Shown one piece after another: positions 35,176 to 48,100 of a DNA stretch of 64,000 bases (position 1 is its first letter; every line of letters begins with the position of its first letter). The position numbers and the translations under genes are program-made. The notes under the pieces were generated by a model. It searched no databases. It saw nothing but the letters and a program-made list of their open reading frames with translations, and was not told where the DNA came from. The DNA lies in the NCBI GenBank assembly GCA_036245805.1, contig BTRK01000001.1, forward strand, positions 6,572,001 through 6,636,000, read 5' to 3'. This stretch comes from Pristionchus mayeri (Eukaryota; Nematoda; Chromadorea; Rhabditida; Neodiplogasteridae).

Positions 35176-37246
35176 ATGGGAGATCGCATCTTCTTCAAAG
35201 ACAAAACCGGAACTAAAAGGGAGAATATGTATTTTTTGTTAATTGATTAACAGAATTCGCGGAACGGAAAAACTCTTACTCTGCTCGTGTATATCTTCAG
35301 TGGAATTTTGTTCTTATTTTTCATTGTGCATCAATCCATATTCATGAACCGGGAATCTCTTCAGGGGTCCTTTCACGGAACGCCAGGTACTGGAATGGTA
35401 CAGGGAGAAGTGGTTCGAGAACTCGTTTCTTTCCTATGTGAGTATTCCAGATTTATTAGGTTGATTCATAATTTTCGATACAAGTTATTTTTGCATATTT
35501 CTCGAAAATTGTTGACCTGTTTTCGATACTACTTTGGCATTATTTGAGGCACCATTGATACACTATAATCTTAGTTTTATATTGAATCGATCTCAATTGG
35601 TTCAATAGATTAAGGCATTTAATAAAAAGTGATATTTTTTCGGTATTTTTGATACATTAATCAACCGTCCATAAAAACAAAACAGATGGGTTACAAGGTC
35701 CACCCTTTCGTATCGATAGTGAGTGCGGGTGCACGCTTCCACATAACACTTTAAAAGAGATCGTTAGTCTCTCTCAGAAAAGCTATTGGGGAACACTACC
35801 TATTTCGCCCTCTAAACTTCGACAATCAGATTACTGTTTGTGTTTGACTAGTATTTACATATAATATTTTTTTAAAATAAAGTCGACCTAGCAGGCAGCT
35901 TCGTGAACGAATCCAGAACGCCACGAACTCGAGCGATACCCGAATTCTTGACCCGAATTCGCTATGAAGAGCACGCATACACTACTATCATACAAAAATG
36001 CAAGAGAGAATTGCTAAAAGCTGAAGCAAGTTATGGAACGAAAACTTAAAAAGTATCGAAAATTATGAATCAACCTAATAGATTGTATTTCATATATACT
36101 TTTTTTATATTTTTACTTTCAACATTTTATTGTAAAATGCGGATCAATGGTTCCAAATCTTTGTAATTCTAATTGCAGTTTACTCGAAGCGATGAGCTTG
36201 CGTCGAATTTGGAGAACAGCGGAATCACTCTCGGTGCGTGAATAATTAAGCTCCATATCTTTGCTAATTAGGTGTAACCTTGTTCAATTCGTGAAACGCA
36301 AAATATTTTTAAATTTTTATAAATATTTTCCTTTATTATCGCTTAAAAATTACAGATTCTCTTCGAACTCTCAATGGAATCGGATGTCCTTTCGTGGCTT
36401 TCGATGAGAAGGAGAAGAACGAATCGGAGAAGAGAAGAGAAGAGCTAGAGGCGAGATTGGAGAAGATCGAGAAGGTGGTCAAGTAGTAATTTTGGTTACT
36501 ATTACTTCCTTTCCATAACCAAGTATCTTTGATTGATCTTCACATTTCGTGTTAGTTTATAACAATTTTCACGTGGCGAACTGGTTTTATCAATATTTGT
36601 ATTGACTTGAAGTTCAATAAATTGTTTGAGGAGATAGCAGATGCACATCATAAATGCAGAGAGATTCTCACTCTGGAAGAGAAGATCGAGAGAGCAGAAA
36701 AACAGTTGGAGGTTAGTGTAATATAAGATTATGATGGCGAAATCTTGATGGTCGTTATCAATTGGAGTTACGCTCTCCCATCACTAGACCGGTTGCGAGT
36801 AGGGTTGTCAAACCGTCAAAGTCGGACTCCGGACATCGGGAGCGAAAAATGAGTGGGAAATTGACCTCAATTGTCTGTGTCATGACGGACAATGGCGGAC
36901 AGTCTGGTGGGGGGACGAATAAAAGACTACGCTATCAATACAGGGAATGGTCGCATTGGCTAATAACGGAGCGAAGGCTATCACACAAACTAAGAATGTA
37001 TCGATCGATTGTGAGAAGAAGGATAAGCCAATCGCTGAGGTAGGTCAAGTTTGCATTTATATTAAGCCATTAATTCAATTTTTTAATGCATGTTTTCTTG
37101 GTTTATTTCTCCAGATTGGCAATGAAGTTGCCTCGTTCGTTCTGGATGCATTTGACGTGTATGCTACTTTTGATTTCAAAGGATGGCAGAAGACTCGAGC
37201 CACCGTGATCGGTGGGGGCATGAACTTGTTTGAAATGAAAAGTTAA
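35176..37246 (+). CDS. GYF-like domain protein paralog, about 208 aa, seven exons
   Basis: Exons: 35176-35228, 35365-35437, 36179-36233, 36356-36474, 36613-36711, 36944-37039, 37115-37246 (TAA); phases agree. The GYF-like region is RIFFKDKTGTK, GPFTERQVLEWYREKWFENS, LRTLNGIGCPF; the Gly-Tyr-Phe position reads KWF. It aligns exon by exon with the copy at 4010. A charged coiled-coil-like region follows (KRREELEARLEKIEK, LEEKIERAEKQLE). If the weak donor GTGGTC at 36475 is not used, the frame ends at TAG 36486, giving about 103 aa. The end (IGNEVASFVLDAFDVYATFD) may be unique to the longer form. Such domains bind proline-rich peptides; partners are unknown. A MITE sits in intron 2. Confidence 0.7.
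35456..36078. mobile_element. Mariner-type MITE in GYF intron 2
   Basis: TTAGGTTGATTCATAATTTTC and GAAAATTATGAATCAACCTAA are inverted ends flanked by TA. It is 0.62 kb and non-coding. The paralogous GYF gene has a short intron at this position, so the insertion is younger than the duplication. Confidence 0.85.
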
Positions 37247-37426
37247 ACGAAAAAAAGATGTTTTACATGACGGTTTATCTGCTCTGGTTTTGAAATTGAA
37301 GATTCTACTAAAAGGAAATTTAGATTTATTGGCATTTTTGTGCGCCCGATGAAAATAGGATTGTAAATTTGAAATTTTACTTTTATGTTTTTCCGTTTAA
37401 TTTCAATACACTAACATTGGCTATTC

Positions 37427-37863
37427 TCCATTCTCCATTCTATCGCTCGTGATGGGCGGTCGTCCCTGACCCCGCTCTTTTCCGACCTAGTTTGGGGAAT
37501 CCTCTCCCGTCAGCTTGGGCAACCCGGAGAGTATCGCCTACTTGGTACACTTCACGAGGAGGAGCACGGACAGATTCCCATCGTTTCGAGTGATCTACCG
37601 TCAAGAAAAGCCCCACTCAAGTCTGCGTTGTGAGTTCCTAACCGGCGCAAGTCAGGTGTTCGGCGGCAGGATGATCTACTTCAATGCGCAACGGAGATCC
37701 GCCACGATCGTCCCTACAGTTGACCAGAGAAGCCAAAGAAGATCCCACCCCTTGACCTAACGACGCTCTGAGACCGAAGATCCCAATCCCCTCCACACCG
37801 AAGTTACCCTCCTACAGGACCATTGTGCCTGACGTCATGATAAATATGATATGATATGATATG
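37427..37863 (+). mobile_element. Truncated LINE/SINE-like insertion with 14-bp target duplication
   Basis: The direct repeat AACATTGGCTATTC occurs at 37413-37426 and 37864-37877. The insert ends in a simple tail (GATATGATATGATATG). Its start (CTCCATTCTATCGCTCG) resembles the 5' region of the LINE at 38205 (CTCCATTCGAGCGCG). Confidence 0.7.
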
Positions 37864-38270
37864 AACATTGGCTATTCAGGGTTCAGCAGGTCGTAAAGCA
37901 ATGGGTGAACTGCACAAGCATCTCGGACAGGCCATGGTTTGTGTCTAAATCTACCTAGTATCGATCTCTTATAAGGATGGGTTACGGTAGAATGCTTCAA
38001 TTGGTCGATACTTCCAGACTGTATCTTCTGCTCCGTCAACACTGGCGACCGTGAGGGATTCTACGCCCATCTCACCAGTTCCGTCCACATGAAGGCGATT
38101 GGCAATGTACGGTAATGTGATGTCCCTTCGATTACTGTAAGGAACACAAAGCGTAAAGTGTGCAGACAAAGTTACTATTTTTTGTAATGATAGTTCTTTG
38201 ATTCTCCATTCTCCATTCGAGCGCGGCTGAGAGGCGGTCGATCTCGACTTTCCTCTCTGTCTGTTCTCGT

Positions 38271-40373
38271 TTGGGAGTCCCCCGGCGTCGACTTGGACAA
38301 CCGTCGGTGGTATCTGTCTGCTGCATGCCCGTCGATACTCTTCGAATCGGGACGCTCAACTGCAGGACGCTCAAGAAGGACGACAGGATAATCGAGATCG
38401 AGAATGCAGTAAGTAAATGCCCTTTTGACATCATCGCCCTCCAGGAGACCAGGCGCAAGGGCCATACTAGCCTTACCCTATCCAATTCGCAACATCTGCT
38501 AGTGGCATACGGTATTCAATCAAGCCATGGTACCGGCTTCCTGGTGGACAAACAATGGGCGAACTCAAGCATCTTCCACCCTGTCAATCCTCGTCTCTCG
38601 TACCTGGATATCCCATCAATCGGGTTGCGTATTATCAACGCCTACGCACCTACCTCTTCTTACCCGGATCAAGTCTTCACTACCTTTCTAAACGAGCTAA
38701 GCACACTAATTGCAACCTCTACCCGTCGTGTTCGACTACCGGGGGGTGGAAGGGGGCATATAGTGGTGCTCGGTGACTTCAACTCGAAGATCGGATCCAG
38801 AGAGGCGATTGAGGAGCGATTTATCGGAAGACATGGACTGGGTAAAAGAAACGAAAGAGGGCAAAGCTTGGTCGACTTCTGCATGGAAGCAAAGATGTTC
38901 GTACACAACACTCGCTTTCAAAAACGCGATACTCGGAAGTGGACATGGCTCAGCCCGAACATGCAATCCCATAATGCAATCGATTATGTCATGACGACCA
39001 ATCCAAAAATAGTGCAAGACGTCTTTATTGTCGAGAGCTTTGATTTCGCAACTGACCATAGGCTTTTGATGGCCACAGTCAAAATAACGTCAGAAGTGAA
39101 ACGTCGTTTCCACAAGTCTCGGCCAAAAGTGCAACTTGATAAGAACAAATTTGTGTCCGGAATATTGTCTCTAACGCGAACCGATGTGAATAGTTACGAA
39201 AGGATGACTTCTGCAATCCAATCAATTGCTGACGAATCCACGACACAGGTTCCATCTGAAGATCGATTTTCACCACAAACCAAGAAACTGTTTGCTGAAA
39301 GACGAAGATTAAGAGATCAAAATCCTACGCCGATCATTCGAATGAAGTTTTCAGTCACTAGTAAAGCACTGCGTTTCTCGATTCAAAACGACATAAGAAA
39401 GCGTCATCTGGAAATAGTTCGGCAAGCAGCGGAATATGGATATAGTACGAAAAAGGCTCTAAAGAGTTCACAAATAGGACAGACAAAACTATTCCAACTC
39501 GAACGAGAAGATGGCACAATTGCGAACACGAACAATGAACTGGATACTGTAGTCAAGAATTATTACGATGACTTATTCCGAAGAACGAGACGGCCGAAAC
39601 GAGAAAAATTTCTGACAAATGACTTCTTCCCACCAATTATCGAAAGTGAAGTATGGCACGCGATTTACAAACTGAAAAACGGAAAGTCCCCTGGCCCGGA
39701 CAAGGTAACAGCAGAGATGTTGAAGTACGGTAGTGACATCCTTGTCAAACCCCTTTGCTCTCTGTTCAACAAATGGATACTGGAGGAGACTGTTCCCGAT
39801 ACTCTGCCAAACTCACTGATATCACTCATTTATAAGAAAGGAAATCAACTCGACATTTCAAACTACCGTCCAATTGCACTCTTAAATCTGATATACAAAA
39901 CATTCACCTCGGCCATCGATAATCGAATAGAAAAAACGTTGTCCACGAACCAACCACCGGAGCAAGCCGGCTTTCGCAAGAACTATGCAACAACGGACCA
40001 CATGTTTACTCTCCACGAACTGATGAGCAAGTCGGTTGAGTACAACTTTCCATTGTACCTGGTCTTCATTGATTTTGCAAAAGCTTTTGATTCGGTAGAA
40101 TTTAGTGGCTTGTGGAGTGCATTATTTCAACAAGGAATCCACTCGAAGATCGTGAACACCTTGCGACAAGTATACCAAAAGGCCAATGTTTTCGTAAGAG
40201 TTGGATCGAGCAAAGTGTCCATTGATGTAGAAAGAGGCGTCCGTCAAGGAGATCCGTTGTCTCCCCACCTCTTTAACAGTGTACTGGAAGGTGTATTTCG
40301 TGAAATGAATTGGGGTGGTTTTTGGAATAAGGATCGACGGAAGAAATCTGACTCATTTGCGATACGCAGATGA
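38271..40373 (+). pseudogene. LINE ORF: APE endonuclease plus N-terminal reverse transcriptase
   Basis: Endonuclease motifs in order: LRIGTLNCRTL, IIALQETRRKG, YAPTS, VVLGDFNSKIG, TWLSP and the terminal TDHRLL. RT motifs follow: KNGKSPGPDKVTAEM, NYRPIALLN, QAGFRKNYATTDH, LVFIDFAKAFDSV and GVRQGDPLSPHLFN. The frame is lost at about 40320, just before the catalytic YADD box, which continues in another frame. Confidence 0.85.
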
Positions 40374-41119
40374 CATCGTCCTAATTTCACATGACCCCAA
40401 AGAAGTTTCAAGTATGTTGCGTGAACTGGTGAATGCGAGCAAAAAAGTTGGATTGAAAATAAACCAAAAGAAAACTGTCGCCATGACGAACCGTACTCAA
40501 GTATCACTTCACATCGAACAAGATTCTTTGAGCTATGTCAGCAGTTTTGTCTACCTTGGCGTCCGAGTATCATTCGACAACAACTTATTGCTTGAACTAA
40601 ACAAAAGGATCGGAAGCGCGTGGAAAGCATTCAACAAATTTCACGATTTTCTTACCAACCGGGCTGTCGCAATGGGACTGAAAGCTAGAGTTTACCGTAT
40701 GTGCATAGAGCCTGCTCTACTGTATGGCAGTGAAATCTGGAGCTCAACGAAGAAAGCAAGAACGAGATTGATTGTGGCACAGCGTTCGATGATGAGAAAA
40801 ATGGCCGAAGTAACGAGAATGGATAGGAAGAGCAATGAGTGGTTAGCAAACAAAGTACCGATACAAGATGTTCGAGTCCGAGCTATGCACAAGGACTTGG
40901 GCACGACGAATTGCATCACTGGACGACGATAGATGGACGCAGAGAATTGTTTTCTGGACACCGTGGGATAAGGAAAGACCGATTGGATGACCAAGAACGA
41001 GATGGCGGGATGAAATAGTGGAGCGAGTAGGAATAAACTGGGCTGATATTTGCAGAAGATACCCCGATAAATGGACCGACGGCATTATTCAACAGGCCCA
41101 TGCCCTGAAGTTTGAATAA
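40315..41119 (+). pseudogene. LINE ORF continuation: RT YADD box and C-terminus
   Basis: HLRYADDIVLISHD is the catalytic box; SYVSSFVYLGVRV, ALLYGSEIW and RMMRKMAEVTR follow. The open frame ends at 40932, but recognisable C-terminal coding (RWTQRIVFWTPWDK, PRTRWRDEI, NWADICRRYPDKW) continues to 41119 in another frame with a stop, so this copy has at least two frame breaks. Confidence 0.8.
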
Positions 41120-41636
41120 ATTGATTTGATTTGATTTGATAGTGGTCAGTAGACTGTTCGTTTATGATTCTTCGAACTCATTTCATAATGTTTCGCTTTG
41201 TTGAATCGTGAGTCCGATCAGCTCGATACCGATTATTATTAGAAATCAATAACTGTGAATCCGCCGCAAAATTGACGCTGGAATAGCAGCATTCTCCCGC
41301 GAGCCCAGTCTCGAAGGGGGGGGGGTGTACTTTACCTTTACCTTTTTTAAATGACTACAATCTTCCTATCAGGATGAGTCGGTTCGCTTCGACATTCTCA
41401 CGCTTCTTGTGAACGTGCACAGGAAGGATCTCATCTAAGTGGGAGAAATTAGAGATCAGAGATCACTTCGAATATCCCTTGACTATTATCTAGTGGTTCT
41501 GAAGATTAACTTTGTTTTTAGTATTTGTTTGTTGTTTGTGGGTCACGCTTTACATGACAATTCCTTGAAGTAATCAGCTCGAATTATTTCCTCCGGTATA
41601 AATATTTTTTCTTGAATTATTGTGAGATATTAAAGA

Positions 41637-41662
41637 GGTTCTATGACCTGCTACTGTATCTC
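41637..41662 (+). promoter_or_regulatory. Conserved intergenic core, copy 5
   Basis: GGTTCTATGACCTGCTACTG then TATCTCAATTT. Its distance to the ATG at 42145 is increased to about 480 bp by the hairpin MITE at 41686-41855 and further sequence. An inverted copy lies at 49984-50010. Confidence 0.5.
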
Positions 41663-41685
41663 AATTTTCCTCCCATGTGAGGTCT

Positions 41686-41855
41686 TGGCACTTCTTCGAT
41701 ATTTGGCCCACCCCCCCCCCCTTATCCTATCATTTCTCATTCACTCCCCCTAGTAAAGGTTTGTGTGACCGAAAATCAGGGAAATATACCTAGAAATGAG
41801 TGGGATAGGAGAGGAAGGGAGGGGTGGGCCAAATATCGAAGAAGTGCCGAGTTCT
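41686..41855. repeat. Hairpin MITE with poly-C loop side
   Basis: GGCACTTCTTCGATATTTGG and its inverse CCAAATATCGAAGAAGTGCC bound about 170 bp containing a C homopolymer. The inverted-arm copy is at about 49791-49960. Confidence 0.75.
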
Positions 41856-42144
41856 TCTAAGTTCCTTCCTATTGGGAGTCATTCTATTCAACTAACTCCA
41901 CTCATCACTATGTACTTTTATTGTTACCGAATATTAATAAAGCCAAATTTAACAAATTAAAACCGAAAATGCATATTTCAACGCTATGCCGTTTTACGCT
42001 TCTGACCTAATAGAACACATGAACGAACTCTTTACTACCGTAGTTATCGTTTCTTGTTTGAACTTGCTCGAGTTTCAGACTTTTCTATTTTCTTTTAATA
42101 ATTGGGTTGTTTTCATTTGAATTTCATTAATTTTCATTTGCAGA

Positions 42145-45100
42145 ATGTCCTCTCCTGCTAAGAAGAAAATCAAGGGAGATTTCGACTCGCTTTCCCCCGC
42201 GAATTCGACCGACACAGCACTCGAAGTAAATAGAAGACTCGAACAAGACGTCGACTTGGTTCGTAACGTGGAACATTTTGTTTTTATTTTAATCAGTTAC
42301 AAGCTCAAATTTAGCTTATCAATTCGCAACATTTGCAAATCACGCTTTCATAAACATTATTAGTATATTTGTGAGTATTTGATCGCCTATGTGCATTAAA
42401 TAAACGTAGCAATTGAGCGACCTAACCGAGTACTTACTAGGGCGTTCGAGAATACAGTTGCTGGGGGTGCAAATTTCACATGATTTTTAAAATAATTATT
42501 TCCATTCTCAGAGTCCGAATGCTCGTAACGAGAGCTCCGAGAAGACTGCAGCCCAGGTTTCGTGCTGAGCAATTATTTTTATATTATATTTAGTTTACTT
42601 TATATTTATCTTGGATTCTCAAACTTCTGCAGCTCGGCGAGTCGAACCAGCAAGTAGAGAAGAAGGACGTCACCTTAGCAGAGAAGATTAACAAACACGA
42701 GGTATCCATTAGGAAAACGGACGATTCCCCGTATAGACGCGTCGCTCTCGGTCAATTGGATAATCCAATTAATCAGTTATTGATTGGGATAATCCTTTGA
42801 GCATGGATAATGCATATCTCTTTTCTTTCTTCGAGCGCGCATCATAAGAGTGCACGAAGGCTAAAATGGAAATCCAGATTAATATTTATTTATTGCGCCT
42901 TTTGTACGCAATGTGAAATGGGGTTGTACATTTAAATAGTAATCAACGATTGGGAATGAAAAACGTTGATTACTGGACTTTTTGCCGAATTACAACCCTT
43001 GAAACATTGTTTTCCCCATTTTAAATATAAATCTTTTATCAGGTTCCCTTTCTTCGCCTTCCGAATGAACTCCTCTTTAATCTCCTCAAATTGCTCCCTC
43101 CCAAAGATCGACTGAAAGCACGAGTGAACAAGAGATTGAATGGAGTCGAAGAGACGAACAAATTTCACGTGGAGGAACTGAGAATCGTAGAGGTTGGTGT
43201 TTTGAAGTGCATTTTAGATAATCCCTTCTTTATACTCTTTCATCTCGATTTATGGTGACGCTTTCCGCAGTTTTTCGGTCAGAAATGTGAGTGTGTCCGG
43301 TGGTGTCCGGTGGTCAGAGCAAGCTGGCAAAAGACCAGGGGCTGCGGCGGGAATCGAACGCGCTACCTCAGGATAGCGAACATCACTAACCATTCGGACA
43401 CGAGAGCACATTTGACCCTTCCTTTCTTTCGCGACTAAGTATTGGCGAGAGAGTGCGGACAAGAGGTGTGCCGGTGGAGGGAGAGCGGGAGGAAGGATGG
43501 GAATCTGTCGGGTGCGTGTTGGAAGGGGGCGGAGGGAAGGTGAGGGAATGAACGGAAGTGAAAGGGCAGAGAGGAGGCAACATTACGAGAGAATGTCGGA
43601 TAGCGTATTATCATTTCGAAAAGGATTGGTTATCCGAAGGCAAGTGAGAGGGAGAGCGGAGGTGAGATTGATAGCGGAGGAGAGAGGGGAGGGGAGGAGA
43701 GGGAAGAAGGAGAGGTGGGATAGCGGAGGTGAGATAATCAAACGATGGAATGACGGGTAGCGTATCATTTCGAACAACTTAGTAATCCGAAGGCAAGTGA
43801 GAGGGAGAGCGGGGGTGAGATGAATAGCGGATGAGAGAGGGGAGGGGAGGAGAGGGAGGGGATGTGGGATAGCGGAAGTGAGATAATCAAACGATGGAAT
43901 GACGGGTAGCGTATCAATTCGAACAACTTAGTAATCCGAAGGCAAGTGAGAGGGAGAGCGGAGGAGAGAGGGGAGGGGAGGAGAGGGAGGGGATGTGGGA
44001 TAGCGGAGGTGAGATAATCAAACGATGGAATGACCGGTAGCGTATCAATTCGAACAACTTAGCAATCCGAAGGCAAGTGAGAGGGAGAGCGGAGGAGAGA
44101 AGGGAGGGGAGGAGAGGGAGGGGGTGTGGGATAGCGGAGGTGAGATAATCAAACGATGGAATGACCGGTAGCGTATCAATTCGAACAACTTAGTAATCCG
44201 AAGGCAAGTGAGAGGGGGAGGGGAGGTGAGAAGGTGAACGGACTGGGGATTGAAAGTTATGAGGTAATGACGGGTAGCGTATCATTTCGAACAACTTAGT
44301 AATCCGAAGGCAAGTGAGAGGGAGAGCGGAGGTGATATGAATAGCGGAGGAAAGAGGGGAGGGGATGTGGGATAGCGGAGGTGAGATAATCAAACGATGG
44401 AATGACGGGTAGCGTATCAATTCGAACAACTTAGCAATCCGAAGGCAAGTGAGAGGGAGAGCGGAGGAGAGAAGGGAGGGGGTGTGGGATAGCGGAGGTG
44501 AGATAATCAAACGATGGAATGACCGGTAGCGTATCAATTCGAACAACTTAGTAATCCGAAGGCAAGTGAGAGGGGGATGGGAGGTGAGAAGGTGAACGGA
44601 CTGGGGATTGAAAGTTATGAGGGAATGACGTGTAGCGTATCATTTCGAATAACTTAGAAACCTGAATGAAAGTGAGAGGGGCAGCGGAGGAGAGAATGGA
44701 AGGGAAGGTGAGAGGAATTTTCAGAACAATTTCGTCCCAGCTCGCCCTGACTGAACTTGTTTAAAAGGCGAACTGAGCGTCAGGGTTACCAGAACGGTTT
44801 GACGGGTTTACTGGTAGTCGAATAAGCTTGGTCATATCACGATTTAGTGAAAATGGTAGATCGTTTTTACGTTGAGTGGAGCGGAGGAGGGACTGTATTA
44901 TGAGGGAATAACGGGTAGCGTACTATTCTGAACAACTTGATTAACGCATTGTTCAGAATTTAAAAATCGTTTCACATGGGCGATTTTAAAGGAGGTGAAC
45001 TTAGTTAACTAGTATTGTAATCCTCTACCACGAACATTTCTTTGAAATTTCATACCTTTGGAGGTTGGTTTGATGAATTATGAATAATATTTTTCACTCC

Positions 45101-48100
45101 CAGGAAATTAGCTCCAATTTATTTCGTGTTTATTTTTTTTTTGAATTTAACATCATGAACTATATAGTTTGCAGAAAAAATGGAAACTGCTAATTATGGT
45201 GCAATAATGATTAATTTTTTATTTTAGGTTCTTGATATGTTCCGTCGTTTGGCAGTTCGTCGGTGAGTATTCTTTACCTTTTAAAACTTAAGATATTATT
45301 TATTCAGCCCACAGGACTTCTATTTCTCGGATCGGAATCCATATTCATACGATTGCCTTAGAAGACTCTTCTCGAATACCTCGATTGGATCTATGACTGT
45401 TACCGTACGTGCGAGTTTACTATTGACTCTGCTCAATTCTGAGTTTAGTTGGAGGCTGAGGGCAAACTTGGTCAAGGAAGTCTGCTAGACAAAGTTCGTG
45501 AACTCGTCAAAGAATTCAAGAATGTCGAACATCTAATTATTCATTTCGAGGTATCTAACTTAAATCTGCTCTTGAAATTTTTTAATGGGGCTCTAATTTA
45601 TTATAATGGTCTCTCATAATGTGCTTCTCATCGAATTGCAAAACTCTGGTTACAACCTAGAACCTCCCTCTCTCTCAATTCATAATTATAGTATTTTAAG
45701 TTCTTCGTCTATATCACGGACGATTCCTTCTTTCTCGACTTTATTCAATCGTGCGAAGGTCTCACTCTGATTGGAGTGAATCAAATCGCTGCTGACGCAA
45801 TAAATGCAGTGTTCAAGGTGAACTAAGATTTACTTTACTTTAAAATAATAATTAGTTTATCATTCTATTTGGTATATGGAGTAGCAAGGGTGATATTATT
45901 CGATTTACAAGGGACATGAAATACGATGTCTCAATAATGCTTTAAAATATGGCGCTGACTCTAATATTAAAACGCGTTCTCTGTAAGAATGGGAGAGGGG
46001 TGGCAGTTTCTTGAATTGAAAATTCTTCTCTTATGACCATTATAATAAATTAGAGCCCCATTAAAAAATTTCAAGAGCAGATTTAAGTTAGATACCTCGA
46101 AATGAATAATTAGATGTTCGACATTCTTGAATTCTTTGACGAGTTCACGAACTTTGTCTAGCAGACTTCCTTGACCAAGTTTGCCCTCAGCCTCCAACTA
46201 AACTCAGAATTGAGCAGAGTCAATAGTAAACTCGCACGTACGGTAACAGTCATAGATCCAATCGAGGTATTCGAGAAGAGTCTTCTAAGGCAATCGTATG
46301 AATATGGATTCCGATCCGAGAAATAGAAGTCCTGTGGGCTGAATAAATAATATCTTAAGTTTTAAAAGGTAAAGAATACTCACCGACGAACTGCCAAACG
46401 ACGGAACATATCAAGAACCTAAAATAAAAAATTAATCATTATTGCACCATAATTAGCAGTTTCCATTTTTTCTGCAAACTATATAGTTCATGATGTTAAA
46501 TTCAAAAAAAAATAAACACGAAATAAATTGGAGCTAATTTCCTGGGAGTGAAAAATATTATTCATAATTCATCAAACCAACCTCCAAAGGTATGAAATTT
46601 CAAAGAAATGTTCGTGGTAGAGGATTACAATACTAGTTAACTAAGTTCACCTCCTTTAAAATCGCCCATGTGAAACGATTTTTAAATTCTGAACAATGCG
46701 TTAATCAAGTTGTTCAGAATAGTACGCTACCCGTTATTCCCTCATAATACAGTCCCTCCTCCGCTCCACTCAACGTAAAAACGATCTACCATTTTCACTA
46801 AATCGTGATATGACCAAGCTTATTCGACTACCAGTAAACCCGTCCAACCGTTCTGGTAACCCTGACGCTCAGTTCGCCTTTTAAACAAGTTCAGTCAGGG
46901 CGAGCTGGGACGAAATTGTTCTGAAAATTCCTCTCACCTTCCCTTCCATTCTCTCCTCCGCTGCCCCTCTCACTTTCATTCAGGTTTCTAAGTTATTCGA
47001 AATGATACGCTACACGTCATTCCCTCATAACTTTCAATCCCCAGTCCGTTCACCTTCTCACCTCCCATCCCCCTCTCACTTGCCTTCGGATTACTAAGTT
47101 GTTCGAATTGATACGCTACCGGTCATTCCATCGTTTGATTATCTCACCTCCGCTATCCCACACCCCCTCCCTTCTCTCCTCCGCTCTCCCTCTCACTTGC
47201 CTTCGGATTGCTAAGTTGTTCGAATTGATACGCTACCCGTCATTCCATCGTTTGATTATCTCACCTCCGCTATCCCACATCCCCTCCCCTCTTTCCTCCG
47301 CTATTCATATCACCTCCGCTCTCCCTCTCACTTGCCTTCGGATTACTAAGTTGTTCGAAATGATACGCTACCCGTCATTACCTCATAACTTTCAATCCCC
47401 AGTCCGTTCACCTTCTCACCTCCCCTCCCCCTCTCACTTGCCTTCGGATTACTAAGTTGTTCGAATTGATACGCTACCGGTCATTCCATCGTTTGATTAT
47501 CTCACCTCCGCTATCCCACACCCCCTCCCTCTCCTCCCCTCCCTTCTCTCCTCCGCTCTCCCTCTCACTTGCCTTCGGATTGCTAAGTTGTTCGAATTGA
47601 TACGCTACCGGTCATTCCATCGTTTGATTATCTCACCTCCGCTATCCCACATCCCCTCCCTCTCCTCCCCTCCCCTCTCTCCTCCGCTCTCCCTCTCACT
47701 TGCCTTCGGATTACTAAGTTGTTCGAATTGATACGCTACCCGTCATTCCATCGTTTGATTATCTCACTTCCGCTATCCCACATCCCCTCCCTCTCCTCCC
47801 CTCCCCTCTCTCATCCGCTATTCATCTCACCCCCGCTCTCCCTCTCACTTGCCTTCGGATTACTAAGTTGTTCGAAATGATACGCTACCCGTCATTCCAT
47901 CGTTTGATTATCTCACCTCCGCTATCCCACCTCTCCTTCTTCCCTCTCCTCCCCTCCCCTCTCTCCTCCGCTATCAATCTCACCTCCGCTCTCCCTCTCA
48001 CTTGCCTTCGGATAACCAATCCTTTTCGAAATGATAATACGCTATCCGACATTCTCTCGTAATGTTGCCTCCTCTCTGCCCTTTCACTTCCGTTCATTCC

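Larger units (their letters stand above)
38195..41141 (+). mobile_element. RTE-like LINE, degenerate
   Basis: It contains an APE-type endonuclease and a reverse transcriptase. The element ends with AATAAATTGATTTGATTTGATTTGA, the short repeated tail usual for RTE-clade LINEs. A possible target duplication GATAGT is seen near 38188 and 41138. From 38487 onward the element lies in the left arm of the giant inverted repeat. Confidence 0.8.
38487..45610 (+). repeat. Left arm (A) of 7.1-kb inverted repeat
   Basis: Every feature in 38487-45610 recurs in reverse orientation at 46036-53160, with coordinate sums constant at 91645-91647. The arm contains most of the LINE, the intergenic core, F-box exons 1-7, a tRNA-like repeat and a purine-rich minisatellite. 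Differences are a few substitutions (e.g. NSTDTA versus NSIDTA in exon 1) and small tract-length changes. Confidence 0.95.

Noticed and set aside
43497..44546. Arg/Glu-rich and Ser/Pro-rich proteins in the minisatellite
   Set aside because: Frames arise from purine or pyrimidine tandem repeats and appear on both strands and in both arms; no domain.
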